A DNA stretch of 15,222 nt from JAKAQB01 sp027320105 (GCA_027320105.1 DAHVMA010000094.1:1-15222), one strand, 5' to 3'. Positions 6,296-13,816 are shown, numbered from the stretch's first letter. The notes: generated by a model not told the origin, from the letters alone. Translations and numbers: made by a program.

Positions 6296-7478
6296 CCAGA
6301 CGACCGTCAGCCTCGTCGGCTCGACCGGTTCCATCGGTACGCAGGCCATCGACGTCATCGAGGCGGAGCCAGACCGCTACAGGGTGACCGCACTGGGAGC
6401 GGCCCGGTCCGTCCAGCTCCTCGCCCAACAGGCCCACCGCCTCCGCCCCGCCCGGGTCGCCCTCGCCGACCCGGGCGGGGCGGCGGAGCTCGCCCGGCTC
6501 GTGCCTGCGGGGACCGAGATCCTCGCGGGCGACGGCGCCCTCGAGGCCATCTCCGTCGACGCCGATGTCGTCCTCAACGCCGTGGTGGGCTTCGCCGGCC
6601 TGCCCGTGACCCTGGCAGCGCTGCGGGCCGGACGCCGCCTCGCCCTCGCCAACAAGGAGTCGCTGATCGCCGGCGGGCCGGTCGTGCAGGCGGCCCGGGC
6701 GACGCCGGGGGCGGAGATCGTCCCGGTCGACTCCGAGCACTGCGCCGTGCACCAGTGCCTGCGCTGCATTCTCGACGAAAGAGGGATCGGATCCCTGCCG
6801 AACCCTCCGCTGTCCCCTCTGCGCCGGGTGGTGCTCACGGCCAGCGGCGGTCCGTTCCGAGGCAGGTCCAGGGCCGAGCTGGCCGAGGTGACCGTCGCCG
6901 ACGCCCTCGCCCACCCCACCTGGTCCATGGGGCCGAAGATCACGATCGACTCCTCCACGCTCATGAACAAGGGGTTGGAGGTCATCGAGGCCCACGAGCT
7001 CTTCGGCGTCGGCTACGACGACATCGATGTCGTCGTGCACCCGCAGTCGGTCGTGCACTCGATGATCGAGACGCGCGACGGGGCTACCATCGCCCAACTG
7101 TCGATGCCGGACATGCGACTGCCCATCGGCTATGCGCTGGCATACCCAGACCGGATATCCACCCCGTTCGGGGCGATCGAATGGAGCGGCCTCAGCCGTT
7201 TGGAGTTCGAGCAGCCGGATCGGGAGGCCTTTCCATGCCTCGACCTCGCCTACCGAGCGGGCCGGGACGGTGGCAGCGCGCCCGCCTGCCTCAACGGTGC
7301 CAACGAGGTCGCCGTCGACGCCTTCCTGCAGGGGCGGATCCGCTGGGTCGACATCCCCGATGTCATCGCCGAAACGCTCGACGCCCATGTCCCCACGGCG
7401 CCCGGTACCGTTGCGGACGTGCTCGACGCCGACCGCAGCGGGCGGGACCTGGCCCTCGCCGCCGTCGGGCGGCGGTGA
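6288..7478 (+). CDS. dxr: 1-deoxy-D-xylulose 5-phosphate reductoisomerase
   Basis: DXR converts DXP to 2-C-methyl-D-erythritol 4-phosphate with NADPH and a divalent metal, the first committed step of the MEP isoprenoid pathway. The TTG at 6288 is the only start that keeps the complete NADPH-binding loop GSTGSIG at residues 11-17; it overlaps the cdsA end by 8 bases. Also visible are LANKESLI, the metal site VDSEH (147-151), TASGGPFRG, then HPTWSMGPKITIDSSTLMNK and the HPQSVVHSMIE segment. The 396-residue length matches the family (E. coli 398). The residue after VDSEH is Cys152 where I remember Asn as usual, and the following Phe position is His. The stop TGA is overlapped by the GTG of the next gene (GTGA). 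dxr-rip-ispG is the actinobacterial order. Confidence 0.97.
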   Translation: MPDQTTVSLVGSTGSIGTQAIDVIEAEPDRYRVTALGAARSVQLLAQQAHRLRPARVALADPGGAAELARLVPAGTEILAGDGALEAISVDADVVLNAVVGFAGLPVTLAALRAGRRLALANKESLIAGGPVVQAARATPGAEIVPVDSEHCAVHQCLRCILDERGIGSLPNPPLSPLRRVVLTASGGPFRGRSRAELAEVTVADALAHPTWSMGPKITIDSSTLMNKGLEVIEAHELFGVGYDDIDVVVHPQSVVHSMIETRDGATIAQLSMPDMRLPIGYALAYPDRISTPFGAIEWSGLSRLEFEQPDREAFPCLDLAYRAGRDGGSAPACLNGANEVAVDAFLQGRIRWVDIPDVIAETLDAHVPTAPGTVADVLDADRSGRDLALAAVGRR

Positions 7479-8836
7479 GCAGCGGCACCGCGAGCGGGCG
7501 CGGGCTGCGCACCGACCCGCTCGGCCTGGCACGCCACCACGACTGGGAGGAGCCCGCCGCGGAGGACCCGGGCGACACGCCCTCGTCGCGGCGCGCGCTC
7601 GCCCGCCTCGTGCTCGTCGTTGCCGCCGTCCTCGGTGCCGCCTACGCCGCCGGCGCCGGCATCGGCGAGACCGCCGTCCTCGTGCTGTGCCTGGTCGCCT
7701 GCATCGTGGCCCACGAGCTCGGCCACCTCATCACGGCCAAGTCGGCACGGATGAAGGTGACGGAGTTCTTCGTCGGCTTCGGGCCCCGCCTGTGGTCGGT
7801 CCGCAGAGGCGAGACCGAGTACGGCGTCAAGGCGCTGCCCCTCGGTGGTTACTGCCGGATAATCGGCATGAACAACCTCGAGGAGGTCGACGCCGCCGAC
7901 GAGGCGCGCACCTACCGCCAGAAGCCGGTCTGGCGCCGGCTGTCGGTGGCCGTCGCCGGCTCGGTGATGCACTTCCTCATCGCCTTCGTGGTGCTCTTTG
8001 CCATGTTCGCCTTCACCGGCGACGTCTCCGGCTACCTGCCAACCCCTCCCGGCAACCCGATCACCGCCATCTACGGCCTCCAGGGCGGACCGAGCCCCGC
8101 CCAGGACGCCGGCTTCCACCTCGGCGACCGCATCGAGGCGATCAACGGCCGGCACTTCTCCACGTTCACGGCCATGCAGCACTACATCCAGGCCCGGCCC
8201 GACCGCCGCCTCGCCGTCCTCGTCGACCGCCACGGGCACCTGCTCACGCTGCAGCCCCGGACCGTCAACCTCGAGCAGGTCGGGGTGAAGGGCCTCGGCC
8301 CCTCGGCGATCACGGTGCACAAGCCGACCGGGTTCATCGGCTTCAGCCTGTCACCCGTGGTTCACTCGTCGCTGGGAGCCTCCGTCGTCCACGCCGCCGG
8401 CGACTGGGCGCACATCTCGGGGGCGACACTGGCGGCCTTCGGCCGGCTCGTCACCTTGCACGGCATCCAGAGCTACTTCCACATGCTCGCCAGCGCCAAG
8501 GCCGCCGCCAACCCCGGGCCGCACTCGGTCCGCTTCGAATCGCCTGTCGGCATCGTCGTCCTGCTGCACCGCGCCGCCGGCGCCGGCCTGGCGTGGGTCC
8601 TCTACCTGCTGGCGGCGATCAACCTGTCGCTCGGCATCTTCAACATGATCCCCCTGCTGCCCCTCGACGGCGGCCACGTGGTGATCGCCCTCTACGAGGG
8701 GGTACGCAGCCGGCGGGGGCACCCGTATCACGCCGACGTCGCCAAGCTGATGCCCGTGTTGTACCTGGCGATCGGCCTCATCGCCTTCATCGGGCTCAGC
8801 GCCTTGTTCCTCGACCTGCGGCAGCTCGCCACCTGA
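7475..8836 (+). CDS. site-2 (RseP/Rip1-type) intramembrane zinc metalloprotease
   Basis: Membrane-embedded S2P protease of family M50. Relatives cleave anti-sigma factors and other membrane proteins in stress and envelope signalling (RseP in E. coli, Rip1 in Mycobacterium). GTG 7475 overlaps the dxr stop, giving 453 residues. The zinc-binding HELGH is at 80-84 in a transmembrane helix, preceded by a likely helix at 42-62. VGFGPRLWS and ALPLGGYCRI follow, which are family landmarks. A PDZ-like region spans about 195-265 (AGFHLGDRIEAINGR). The third zinc ligand is Asp398 in NMIPLLPLDGGH at 390-401, and a final helix lies near 426-446. All catalytic residues are present. The first 40 residues are a polar cytoplasmic tail. 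The substrate cannot be told from this window, as no anti-sigma factor gene is present. Its position between dxr and ispG matches Mycobacterium rip1. Confidence 0.95.
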   Translation: MSSGTASGRGLRTDPLGLARHHDWEEPAAEDPGDTPSSRRALARLVLVVAAVLGAAYAAGAGIGETAVLVLCLVACIVAHELGHLITAKSARMKVTEFFVGFGPRLWSVRRGETEYGVKALPLGGYCRIIGMNNLEEVDAADEARTYRQKPVWRRLSVAVAGSVMHFLIAFVVLFAMFAFTGDVSGYLPTPPGNPITAIYGLQGGPSPAQDAGFHLGDRIEAINGRHFSTFTAMQHYIQARPDRRLAVLVDRHGHLLTLQPRTVNLEQVGVKGLGPSAITVHKPTGFIGFSLSPVVHSSLGASVVHAAGDWAHISGATLAAFGRLVTLHGIQSYFHMLASAKAAANPGPHSVRFESPVGIVVLLHRAAGAGLAWVLYLLAAINLSLGIFNMIPLLPLDGGHVVIALYEGVRSRRGHPYHADVAKLMPVLYLAIGLIAFIGLSALFLDLRQLAT

Positions 8837-8846
8837 GCGGGGCGGG

Positions 8847-8915
8847 GAGCCGGCGTCACCGTACGCTGCGGTCCCTGGCCCCATGCTCCGCGTGCAGGAG
8901 CCCAACCGCCGGCTC
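8847..8915. repeat. 9-bp inverted repeat upstream of ispG
   Basis: GAGCCGGCG (8847-8855) and CGCCGGCTC (8907-8915) are perfect inverted copies 51 bases apart, starting 10 bases after the rip stop and ending 5 bases before a likely ispG -10 box. It could close a long stem in read-through mRNA from rip, act as a protein-binding pair, or be chance in GC-rich DNA. Confidence 0.4.
8862..8867 (+). promoter_or_regulatory. possible distal -10 box for ispG
   Basis: TACGCT fits TANNNT and is followed by GCGGTCC. The same arrangement, TATGCT followed by GTGGACC, occurs ahead of rimP at 13817-13829. It would give an ispG leader of roughly 60 bases. There is no convincing -35. Confidence 0.3.
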
Positions 8916-8920
8916 GGAAG

Positions 8921-8926
8921 TAGCCT
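8921..8926 (+). promoter_or_regulatory. -10 box of ispG, probable leaderless start
   Basis: TAGCCT ends 6 bases before the GTG at 8933, so +1 would fall exactly on the start codon. No Shine-Dalgarno sequence precedes this GTG. Both facts fit a leaderless ispG transcript, a common arrangement in actinobacteria. Confidence 0.5.
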
Positions 8927-8932
8927 GCGGGC

Positions 8933-10177
8933 GTGAGCCTTCTCGCCTCCCGCTATCCCCGCCGCCCGACACGCCAGATCATGGTCGGTTCCGTGCCGGT
9001 CGGAGGCGGCGCCCCCATCACCGTCCAGTCGATGACGATCACCAAGACCGCCGACGTCGAGGGCACCCTCGCCCAGATCTACGCCTTGAAGGCCGCCGGC
9101 GCGGACATCGTGCGCTGCACCTGCAACGAGAAGGAGGCGGCCGAGGGCCTGGCACGGATAGTGCCCCGCAGCCCCGTGCCGATCGTGGCCGACATCCACT
9201 TCCATGTCGAGATGGCCCTCGCCGCGCTGGAGGCGGGTGTGGACTGCCTCCGCCTCAACCCGGGCAACCTCCGCAAACCCGAGGAGATCAAGCTCGTTGC
9301 CCGGGAGTGCAAGGACCGGGGCGTGCCGGTACGGATCGGCGTCAACGCCGGCTCGCTCGATCCCCGCCTGTACAAGAAGTACGGCGGGGCAACGCCGGAG
9401 GCGCTGGTCGACTCGGCGCGGAGCGAGCTCGGCCTGTTCGCCGAGGTCGACTTCGACAACGTGAAGATCTCGGTCAAGGCGTCCAATGTTCCTTTGATGA
9501 TCGAGGCGTACCGTCAACTCTCCGAGGTGGTCGACCACCCGCTGCACCTCGGGGTGACCGAGGCGGGGCCGCCCCCGTCGGGGACGATCAAGGCCACGGC
9601 GGGGATCGCCACGCTGCTCGCCGAGGGGATCGGCGACACGATCCGCTACTCGCTCACCGCCGACCCCGTCGAGGAGGCGAAGGCGGGTCGGACGCTCCTG
9701 GAGGCGCTCGGGTTGCGGGAGCGTTCGTCGGTGGACCTGATCGCCTGCCCGGCGTGCGGGCGGGCGGAGATCGACGTCTACAAGGTCGCCCAGGAGGCCC
9801 AAGCTGCTCTCGAGACGCGCGCCATCCCGCTGCAGGTCGCCGTGATGGGCTGCGTGGTCAACGGCCCCGGGGAGGCCCGCAGCGCCGACCTCGGCATAGC
9901 AGCGGGGCGCCACCGCGGGCACCTGTTCATCCAGGGCCAGATCGTGCGGGTGGTCCCCGAGGACGAGATGGTCACCGCCTTGGTGGAGGAGGCCGAGAAG
10001 CTCGTGAAGGAGGGCGTCGCCGCCCGGCTGGCGGCGGCGGACGAGGGCGCTGCCCTCGAGGCGGAGAGGGACCGGCGGGAGTTGCTCGACGCCAAGGGTG
10101 CCGACGCCAACCAGAGCGAGGCACGCGTCGAGCTCATCGAGCGGCGGCTGCGGGACGCCGCCGGCGGCGGCAGCTAG
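8933..10177 (+). CDS. ispG: 4-hydroxy-3-methylbut-2-enyl diphosphate synthase
   Basis: IspG (GcpE) is the [4Fe-4S] enzyme that turns MEcPP into HMBPP, the penultimate MEP-pathway step. The GTG start keeps the family N-terminus with PRRPTRQIMVGSVPVGGG and the substrate-binding TVQSMTITKT. The TIM barrel fills about residues 1-260, with VADIHFHVEMAL, LRLNPGNL, RIGVNAGSLD and LGVTEAG all present. The cluster ligands are Cys272 and Cys275 in ACPACGR and Cys307 in VMGCVVNGPGE, and Glu314 is the fourth ligand. At 414 residues it carries about 40 more than E. coli IspG, as a charged, probably helical C-terminal tail. It ends in the base-sharing CTAG with the opposite-strand glycosyltransferase. dxr lies two genes upstream, so two MEP genes sit around the protease gene. 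Confidence 0.97.
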   Translation: MSLLASRYPRRPTRQIMVGSVPVGGGAPITVQSMTITKTADVEGTLAQIYALKAAGADIVRCTCNEKEAAEGLARIVPRSPVPIVADIHFHVEMALAALEAGVDCLRLNPGNLRKPEEIKLVARECKDRGVPVRIGVNAGSLDPRLYKKYGGATPEALVDSARSELGLFAEVDFDNVKISVKASNVPLMIEAYRQLSEVVDHPLHLGVTEAGPPPSGTIKATAGIATLLAEGIGDTIRYSLTADPVEEAKAGRTLLEALGLRERSSVDLIACPACGRAEIDVYKVAQEAQAALETRAIPLQVAVMGCVVNGPGEARSADLGIAAGRHRGHLFIQGQIVRVVPEDEMVTALVEEAEKLVKEGVAARLAAADEGAALEAERDRRELLDAKGADANQSEARVELIERRLRDAAGGGS

Positions 10178-11379
10178 GGGGTGATGTCGCCAGCCTCGGG
10201 GGCCTGCACGAGCACCGTCATCTGGCGGACCGACTCCCGCAGGTCCCGGCCGTCGACCCAGGCCCGGCCGGCGTGCTCCATGCGGGCGTAGAGGGCCTCG
10301 TCGGTGGCGAGCTGGCGAACGGCGTCGACCAGCCCGGGCACGTCGCCGGCCTCGAGGGCCAGGCTGCGGCGCACCATCTCCTCGGTGGAGGCCTTGCCGT
10401 GGCCGGCAAGGGGGCGGAAGGCGATCGTCGGGCGGGGTGTGCGAAGCGCCTCGAGGACAGTGACGCCGGCACCGTTGGTGACCACCACGTCGCCGGCGGC
10501 CATCAGCTCGTGCATGTTGTCGACGTAGTCGAACACGACGAGCCGCTCCCGGGGCCGCCCGAGGGAGCGGAGGTGGGCGGCGAGCTCGGCGTTCTTGCCG
10601 CAGACGGCGAGCACCTGCATGGGCGGCTCGGCGTCCGAGAGGGAGCAGACCGCTTCCTCGATCCCACCGAGCCCCCACGCCCCGCCGGTCACGACCACGA
10701 CGAAGGCGCCGGCGTCGAGGCCGAGGCGGCGGCGGGCGTCGTCCTTGCCGACGGTGCCGAACGTCGGGCGTACCGGCGGCGCCCCGATGAACATCCCTTC
10801 CTCGAAGCCGGGGGTGCGGGCATGCTCGGGTGCGGTGTCGTACATCACGTAGGTCTGGTCGATGCCCGGGTAGGTCCAGAGGGGGTGGACGTGGAAGGCA
10901 GGGATGTAGGTCACCATCGGGATCCGGACACCCCGTCGGTTCCGCAGCCAGTCGAGTGCCGCCGACCCGAACGGGTACGTCGAGATGATCAGATCGTCCG
11001 TCCTCGCGGCCACGAACGCCTCCAGCCGGCGCCCGAAGAACGACCCGATCGCCGACTTGGCCAGCGCTGCGAAGCGGTCGGACTTGCACAGCCAGTCGTA
11101 GAACACCTCGTAGGTGAGCGGCACGACCTTCATCTGGAACCCGTAGCCCCAGCTGGCGGCCCGGGCGAAGGGGCGTCCCCACAGCTCGAGGGTGTCGAAG
11201 CGCTCCACCTCGCAGCCGGGCCACACCTCGGCGATGGCCGAGGTGAGAGCCGCTGCGGCCGCGTTGTGCCCCTCACCCATCTCCGCCGAAAGGATGAGCA
11301 CCCGGCCCGGGTACGGACCCTGCGAGGCTATGGGCGGGGCTTCTGCTCCCGGTACGATCTCGATCTCCCCGGTGCTCAT
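10174..11379 (-). CDS. GT28/MGDG-synthase-like lipid glycosyltransferase
   Basis: Probable membrane-associated glycosyltransferase of the MGDG synthase/MurG-like GT-B group, which transfers sugar from a nucleotide sugar to a lipid such as diacylglycerol. The ATG at 11379 is preceded by GGAG 8-9 bases away; the open frame extends far upstream, but that part is only the complement of the next genes. The N-terminal acceptor domain has VLILSAEMGEGHNAAAAAL near residues 27-45, with the typical GxGH-AA pattern. The C-terminal donor domain has VVVTGGAWGLGG, then VFDYVDNMHELMAAGDVVVTNGAG and TVLEAL. The usual Pro-Gly-Gln-Glu-Asn type ending of that motif is replaced by PLAGHGKASTEEM. Length 401 residues. 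It runs against its neighbours: convergent with ispG and divergent from the DMT gene with 39 bases between. The lipid acceptor and sugar cannot be decided from sequence. Confidence 0.85.
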   Translation of the reverse strand: MSTGEIEIVPGAEAPPIASQGPYPGRVLILSAEMGEGHNAAAAALTSAIAEVWPGCEVERFDTLELWGRPFARAASWGYGFQMKVVPLTYEVFYDWLCKSDRFAALAKSAIGSFFGRRLEAFVAARTDDLIISTYPFGSAALDWLRNRRGVRIPMVTYIPAFHVHPLWTYPGIDQTYVMYDTAPEHARTPGFEEGMFIGAPPVRPTFGTVGKDDARRRLGLDAGAFVVVVTGGAWGLGGIEEAVCSLSDAEPPMQVLAVCGKNAELAAHLRSLGRPRERLVVFDYVDNMHELMAAGDVVVTNGAGVTVLEALRTPRPTIAFRPLAGHGKASTEEMVRRSLALEAGDVPGLVDAVRQLATDEALYARMEHAGRAWVDGRDLRESVRQMTVLVQAPEAGDITP

Positions 11380-11418
11380 GTCCTCGCTCTCCACTGATCC
11401 TGTGTCGCCTTTGCTGCC

Positions 11419-12297
11419 GTGCTGATCGCCGGGATCGTCCTTGCGCTCTTCTGCGGGCTGGCGAATGCGGCCGCAGCAGCGATCGAGAAGCGTGAGAGTG
11501 TACGCCTCCGGGGAGGAAACGGGGTCCGGCTGCTCGCCCAGCTGCTCCGCCGGGGGTGGTGGCTCATGGCGATGGGCCTGAGCGTAGTTGCCTGGGTGAG
11601 CGAGGCGGCGGCTCTCGCCCTTGCGCCCGTTTCGGTGGTCGCCACGCTCCGCTCCACCGGGAGGGGTGGGCTGGTCCTCGTCGGCGCCCGCTGGCTGGGG
11701 GAGCGCTTCTCCCGCCGGGAGCTGCTCGGTGTGGTGCTGCTGGCCGCGGGTGGGGTGGTGGTCGCCATCTTCGCCGGGGGCGCCGGGCCACCGGAGCGGC
11801 CGCTGTCCAACGCCGTGGAGCTGGAGCTCGCCGGGGCGATCCTCGTCCTCACCCTGATCCTGCGCCTGAGCCGGAGGGGGATCGTCGCCGGTGCGGCCGT
11901 CGGCGTCCTCTACGCCGCGACCGGGATCTACACCAAGGAGATCGGCGACCGCTTCGCCCGCGTGGGCCTGCACGCCGTCATCGGGCTCGCCGCCTCGCCG
12001 GGGCCGTGGCTCATGATCGCGATGAGCGTGTGGGCGATCAGCGTCACCCAGACGGCGTTCCGCCGGGCCAACGCCGCCAGCGTGTCGGCCGCCTCGACGA
12101 CGGTCGCCGGCCTGGGCCTGATCTTCATCAGCGCCGGGGTCTACAGCCGGCCGCTGGCCGCCGTGAGCAGTGCCGTTCCCTTCGCCCTGGGCCTCGTGCT
12201 GTCGGCCGCGGGTGCGATGCTCCTGGCTGTCGGCAGCGTCGATCGCGACCACGCCGAAAATGCGCCGCGCGGCGACGAGCGCGGCGCACAGACTTGA
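11419..12297 (+). CDS. DMT-superfamily-like multi-pass membrane protein
   Basis: A 292-residue, very hydrophobic protein with about nine or ten transmembrane segments (for example near 2-21, 47-73, 102-121, 135-150, 154-172, 222-241 and 252-272). Its organisation resembles two halves of EamA/DMT-type carriers, and the first helix with the NAAAAAIEKRE junction recalls small actinobacterial DMT or NIPA-like proteins. A substrate cannot be assigned. The GTG at 11419 starts directly at the first helix; no good ribosome-binding site is seen and the 39-base gap upstream is shared with the divergent glycosyltransferase. The C-terminal 20 residues are polar and likely cytoplasmic. Four bases separate its stop from the acetyltransferase start, so the two are probably one operon. 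Confidence 0.75.
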   Translation: MLIAGIVLALFCGLANAAAAAIEKRESVRLRGGNGVRLLAQLLRRGWWLMAMGLSVVAWVSEAAALALAPVSVVATLRSTGRGGLVLVGARWLGERFSRRELLGVVLLAAGGVVVAIFAGGAGPPERPLSNAVELELAGAILVLTLILRLSRRGIVAGAAVGVLYAATGIYTKEIGDRFARVGLHAVIGLAASPGPWLMIAMSVWAISVTQTAFRRANAASVSAASTTVAGLGLIFISAGVYSRPLAAVSSAVPFALGLVLSAAGAMLLAVGSVDRDHAENAPRGDERGAQT

Positions 12298-12301
12298 CCG
12301 G

Positions 12302-13534
12302 GTGAGCACAGAGATCCGTACCGTTGAGGCTGGCGAGCTCCAGATGTGGGGCCGGTGCGTTGGGGTGGCGTTCCTCGTGCCCCCCGGCCCCGAGTCCGAC
12401 GAGCAGGGCCGGCGCCACGACCCGCCGCCCCCTGGTCGGGCGTGGGTGGCGGTCGACGGCGACCGCTTCGTCGGCAACTGCGCGACGCTCAGCCGGACGG
12501 TCACCCTCCCCGCCGCTGCCGGGCGTGCCTGCCCCGTCGCAGCGATGGCGGCGGTGACGGCGGTCGGGGTGCAGCCCTCCCACCGCCGCCAGGGCATCCT
12601 CGGCCGGATGATGGGCGCCATGCTGCACGACGCCCGCGACCGCGGCGAGCCGCTCGCCGGCCTGGTGGCCTCCGAGTCGGCGATCTACGGCCGGTACGGC
12701 TTCGGGGTCGCCACCTTCGCCGCCAAGCGGGAGATCGCCACCTCCCGCGGCGCCTTCGTCTCCCCGGTGGCGCCCGCCGACGTGCGCATCGTCGATGCCG
12801 ACGAGGCATCCAAGACGATCCCCGGGCTGTTCGCCGAGTCGATCCGCCGGGTTCCGGGCCAGGTGGACCGCCCGGAGGCGGTATGGGAGCGGTACGTGTT
12901 CGCCGACCCCTCCGAGTGGCGGAAGGGCCGCAGCGCGAACTTCTACGCCGTCGCGCCCGACGGCTACGCCATCTACCGCTCGGAGGGCCTGCTCGGTGGT
13001 GACGCCGCCCGCCTCCACGTTCGCGAGGTGTGCGCGACCGCGGCCGATGCAGAGGCCGGCCTGTGGCGGTTCCTCCTCGACATCGACCTCGTCGAGGAGA
13101 TCGTCGCCTTCCCCCGCCCGGTGCTCGACCCGCTCGCCCCCCGCCTCGCCGACCCCCGCCGGCTGAGGACGACGATGCACACCGACTTCCTCTGGCTGCG
13201 GGTGCTGGACACGGCGGCCGTGCTGGGCGCCCGGGGGTACCGATGCGCCGGGCGGCTGGTCATCGCGGTGGAGGGGCCGGACGATCCCGCCACCGGGACG
13301 TGGGTCCTCGACGCCGGTCCCGACGGGGCGAGCTGCACCCGCGCCAGGGCGGGTACGTCACCCGACCTCCGCCTCGGGTTGTCCGAGCTGGCCACGCTCC
13401 TGCTCGGGACCCTGCCGGCCTCGGCTCTGGCGAGTGCCGGCCGGGTGGTCGAGGAGCGCCCCGGGGCCATCGACGAGGCCGACGTGCTGCTCCGGGCCGG
13501 ACCGGTGGCGCCGTTCGACATGACGAGCTTCTGA
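12302..13534 (+). CDS. Eis-like GNAT N-acetyltransferase
   Basis: Acetyl-CoA-dependent acetyltransferase of the Eis family: two GNAT domains followed by an SCP2-like sterol-carrier fold. Mycobacterial Eis acetylates aminoglycosides and protein lysines, but this protein's substrate is unknown. GTG 12302 gives STEIRTVEAGELQMWGR, a typical family start, and 410 residues against about 402-408 for Eis. The acetyl-CoA loop is V90 to L100 (VQPSHRRQGIL). The general-acid Tyr is Tyr129 in SESAIYGRYGFG. The protein ends in Phe, whose terminal carboxylate serves as base in Eis. All key residues are therefore present. It lies 4 bases after the DMT gene, probably co-transcribed. A GNAT gene also follows gcpE (ispG) in Mycobacterium, as I recall, so the location may be ancestral. 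Annotation as an aminoglycoside-resistance gene would go too far. Confidence 0.9.
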   Translation: MSTEIRTVEAGELQMWGRCVGVAFLVPPGPESDEQGRRHDPPPPGRAWVAVDGDRFVGNCATLSRTVTLPAAAGRACPVAAMAAVTAVGVQPSHRRQGILGRMMGAMLHDARDRGEPLAGLVASESAIYGRYGFGVATFAAKREIATSRGAFVSPVAPADVRIVDADEASKTIPGLFAESIRRVPGQVDRPEAVWERYVFADPSEWRKGRSANFYAVAPDGYAIYRSEGLLGGDAARLHVREVCATAADAEAGLWRFLLDIDLVEEIVAFPRPVLDPLAPRLADPRRLRTTMHTDFLWLRVLDTAAVLGARGYRCAGRLVIAVEGPDDPATGTWVLDAGPDGASCTRARAGTSPDLRLGLSELATLLLGTLPASALASAGRVVEERPGAIDEADVLLRAGPVAPFDMTSF

Positions 13535-13583
13535 CGGCACGGGGCTCGACGACCCTCCCCGGGGGCGGCGAGGCCACGGCGCG

Positions 13584-13763
13584 CTAGCGCTGGACCCACT
13601 CCTCGGGGTCGAGGACCTCGCCGCCGGGCAGGCGCCGCCGCTCGTAGGGGGAAAGCTTGCGGGCGAAGCGCTTGTCGAGGCGCCGGCGGTGGAGGACCAA
13701 CGCCGCGACCGCCAGCACCGCTGCGGCCACGATCACGGCGGCGGTGACGAGGGTCGGGTTCAT
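13584..13763 (-). CDS. small single-pass membrane protein, unknown function
   Basis: A 59-residue protein I do not recognise. Residues 4-24 form one clear transmembrane helix (rich in A, V, L), followed by a strongly basic stretch (HRRR and KRFARK) and an end with LPGGEVLDPEEWVQR, so the C-terminus should be cytoplasmic by the positive-inside rule. ATG 13763 is preceded by AGGA about 11 bases away; ATG 13775 would add four residues (MSTA). The frame is open further upstream, but that part is the complement of the rimP leader. It is convergent with the acetyltransferase (49-base gap) and divergent from rimP. The stop lies inside the 10-base palindrome GCGCTAGCGC. Evidence that it is real: a coherent helix-plus-basic-tail layout and a position that fills an otherwise empty gap. 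Confidence 0.65.
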   Translation of the reverse strand: MNPTLVTAAVIVAAAVLAVAALVLHRRRLDKRFARKLSPYERRRLPGGEVLDPEEWVQR

Positions 13764-13816
13764 GGCAGTGGACATCCTGCCAAACAGGGACGACGGCCTG
13801 GGTCCCCGCTCTGCGG

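Noticed and set aside
8351..11224. A 957-codon open frame on the minus strand
   Set aside because: It is the complement shadow of rip and ispG and runs through the glycosyltransferase in a different frame; there is no family motif.
7132..11397. A 1421-codon open frame on the plus strand
   Set aside because: It overlaps dxr, rip, ispG and the glycosyltransferase in another frame. It is Arg/Pro/Gly-rich filler typical of high-GC third-position bias, with no domain recognisable.
11380..12621. Upstream extension of the glycosyltransferase frame to 815 residues
   Set aside because: The extension is antisense to the DMT and Eis-like genes and is Gln/Arg/Pro/His low complexity. The family N-terminus begins shortly after ATG 11379.
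13535..13583. Bidirectional terminator between the convergent acetyltransferase and small membrane gene
   Set aside because: The gap has CCCCGGGG and other GC words but no credible stem with a T-run on either strand. The palindrome GCGCTAGCGC at 13581-13590 is too short to act as a terminator alone.
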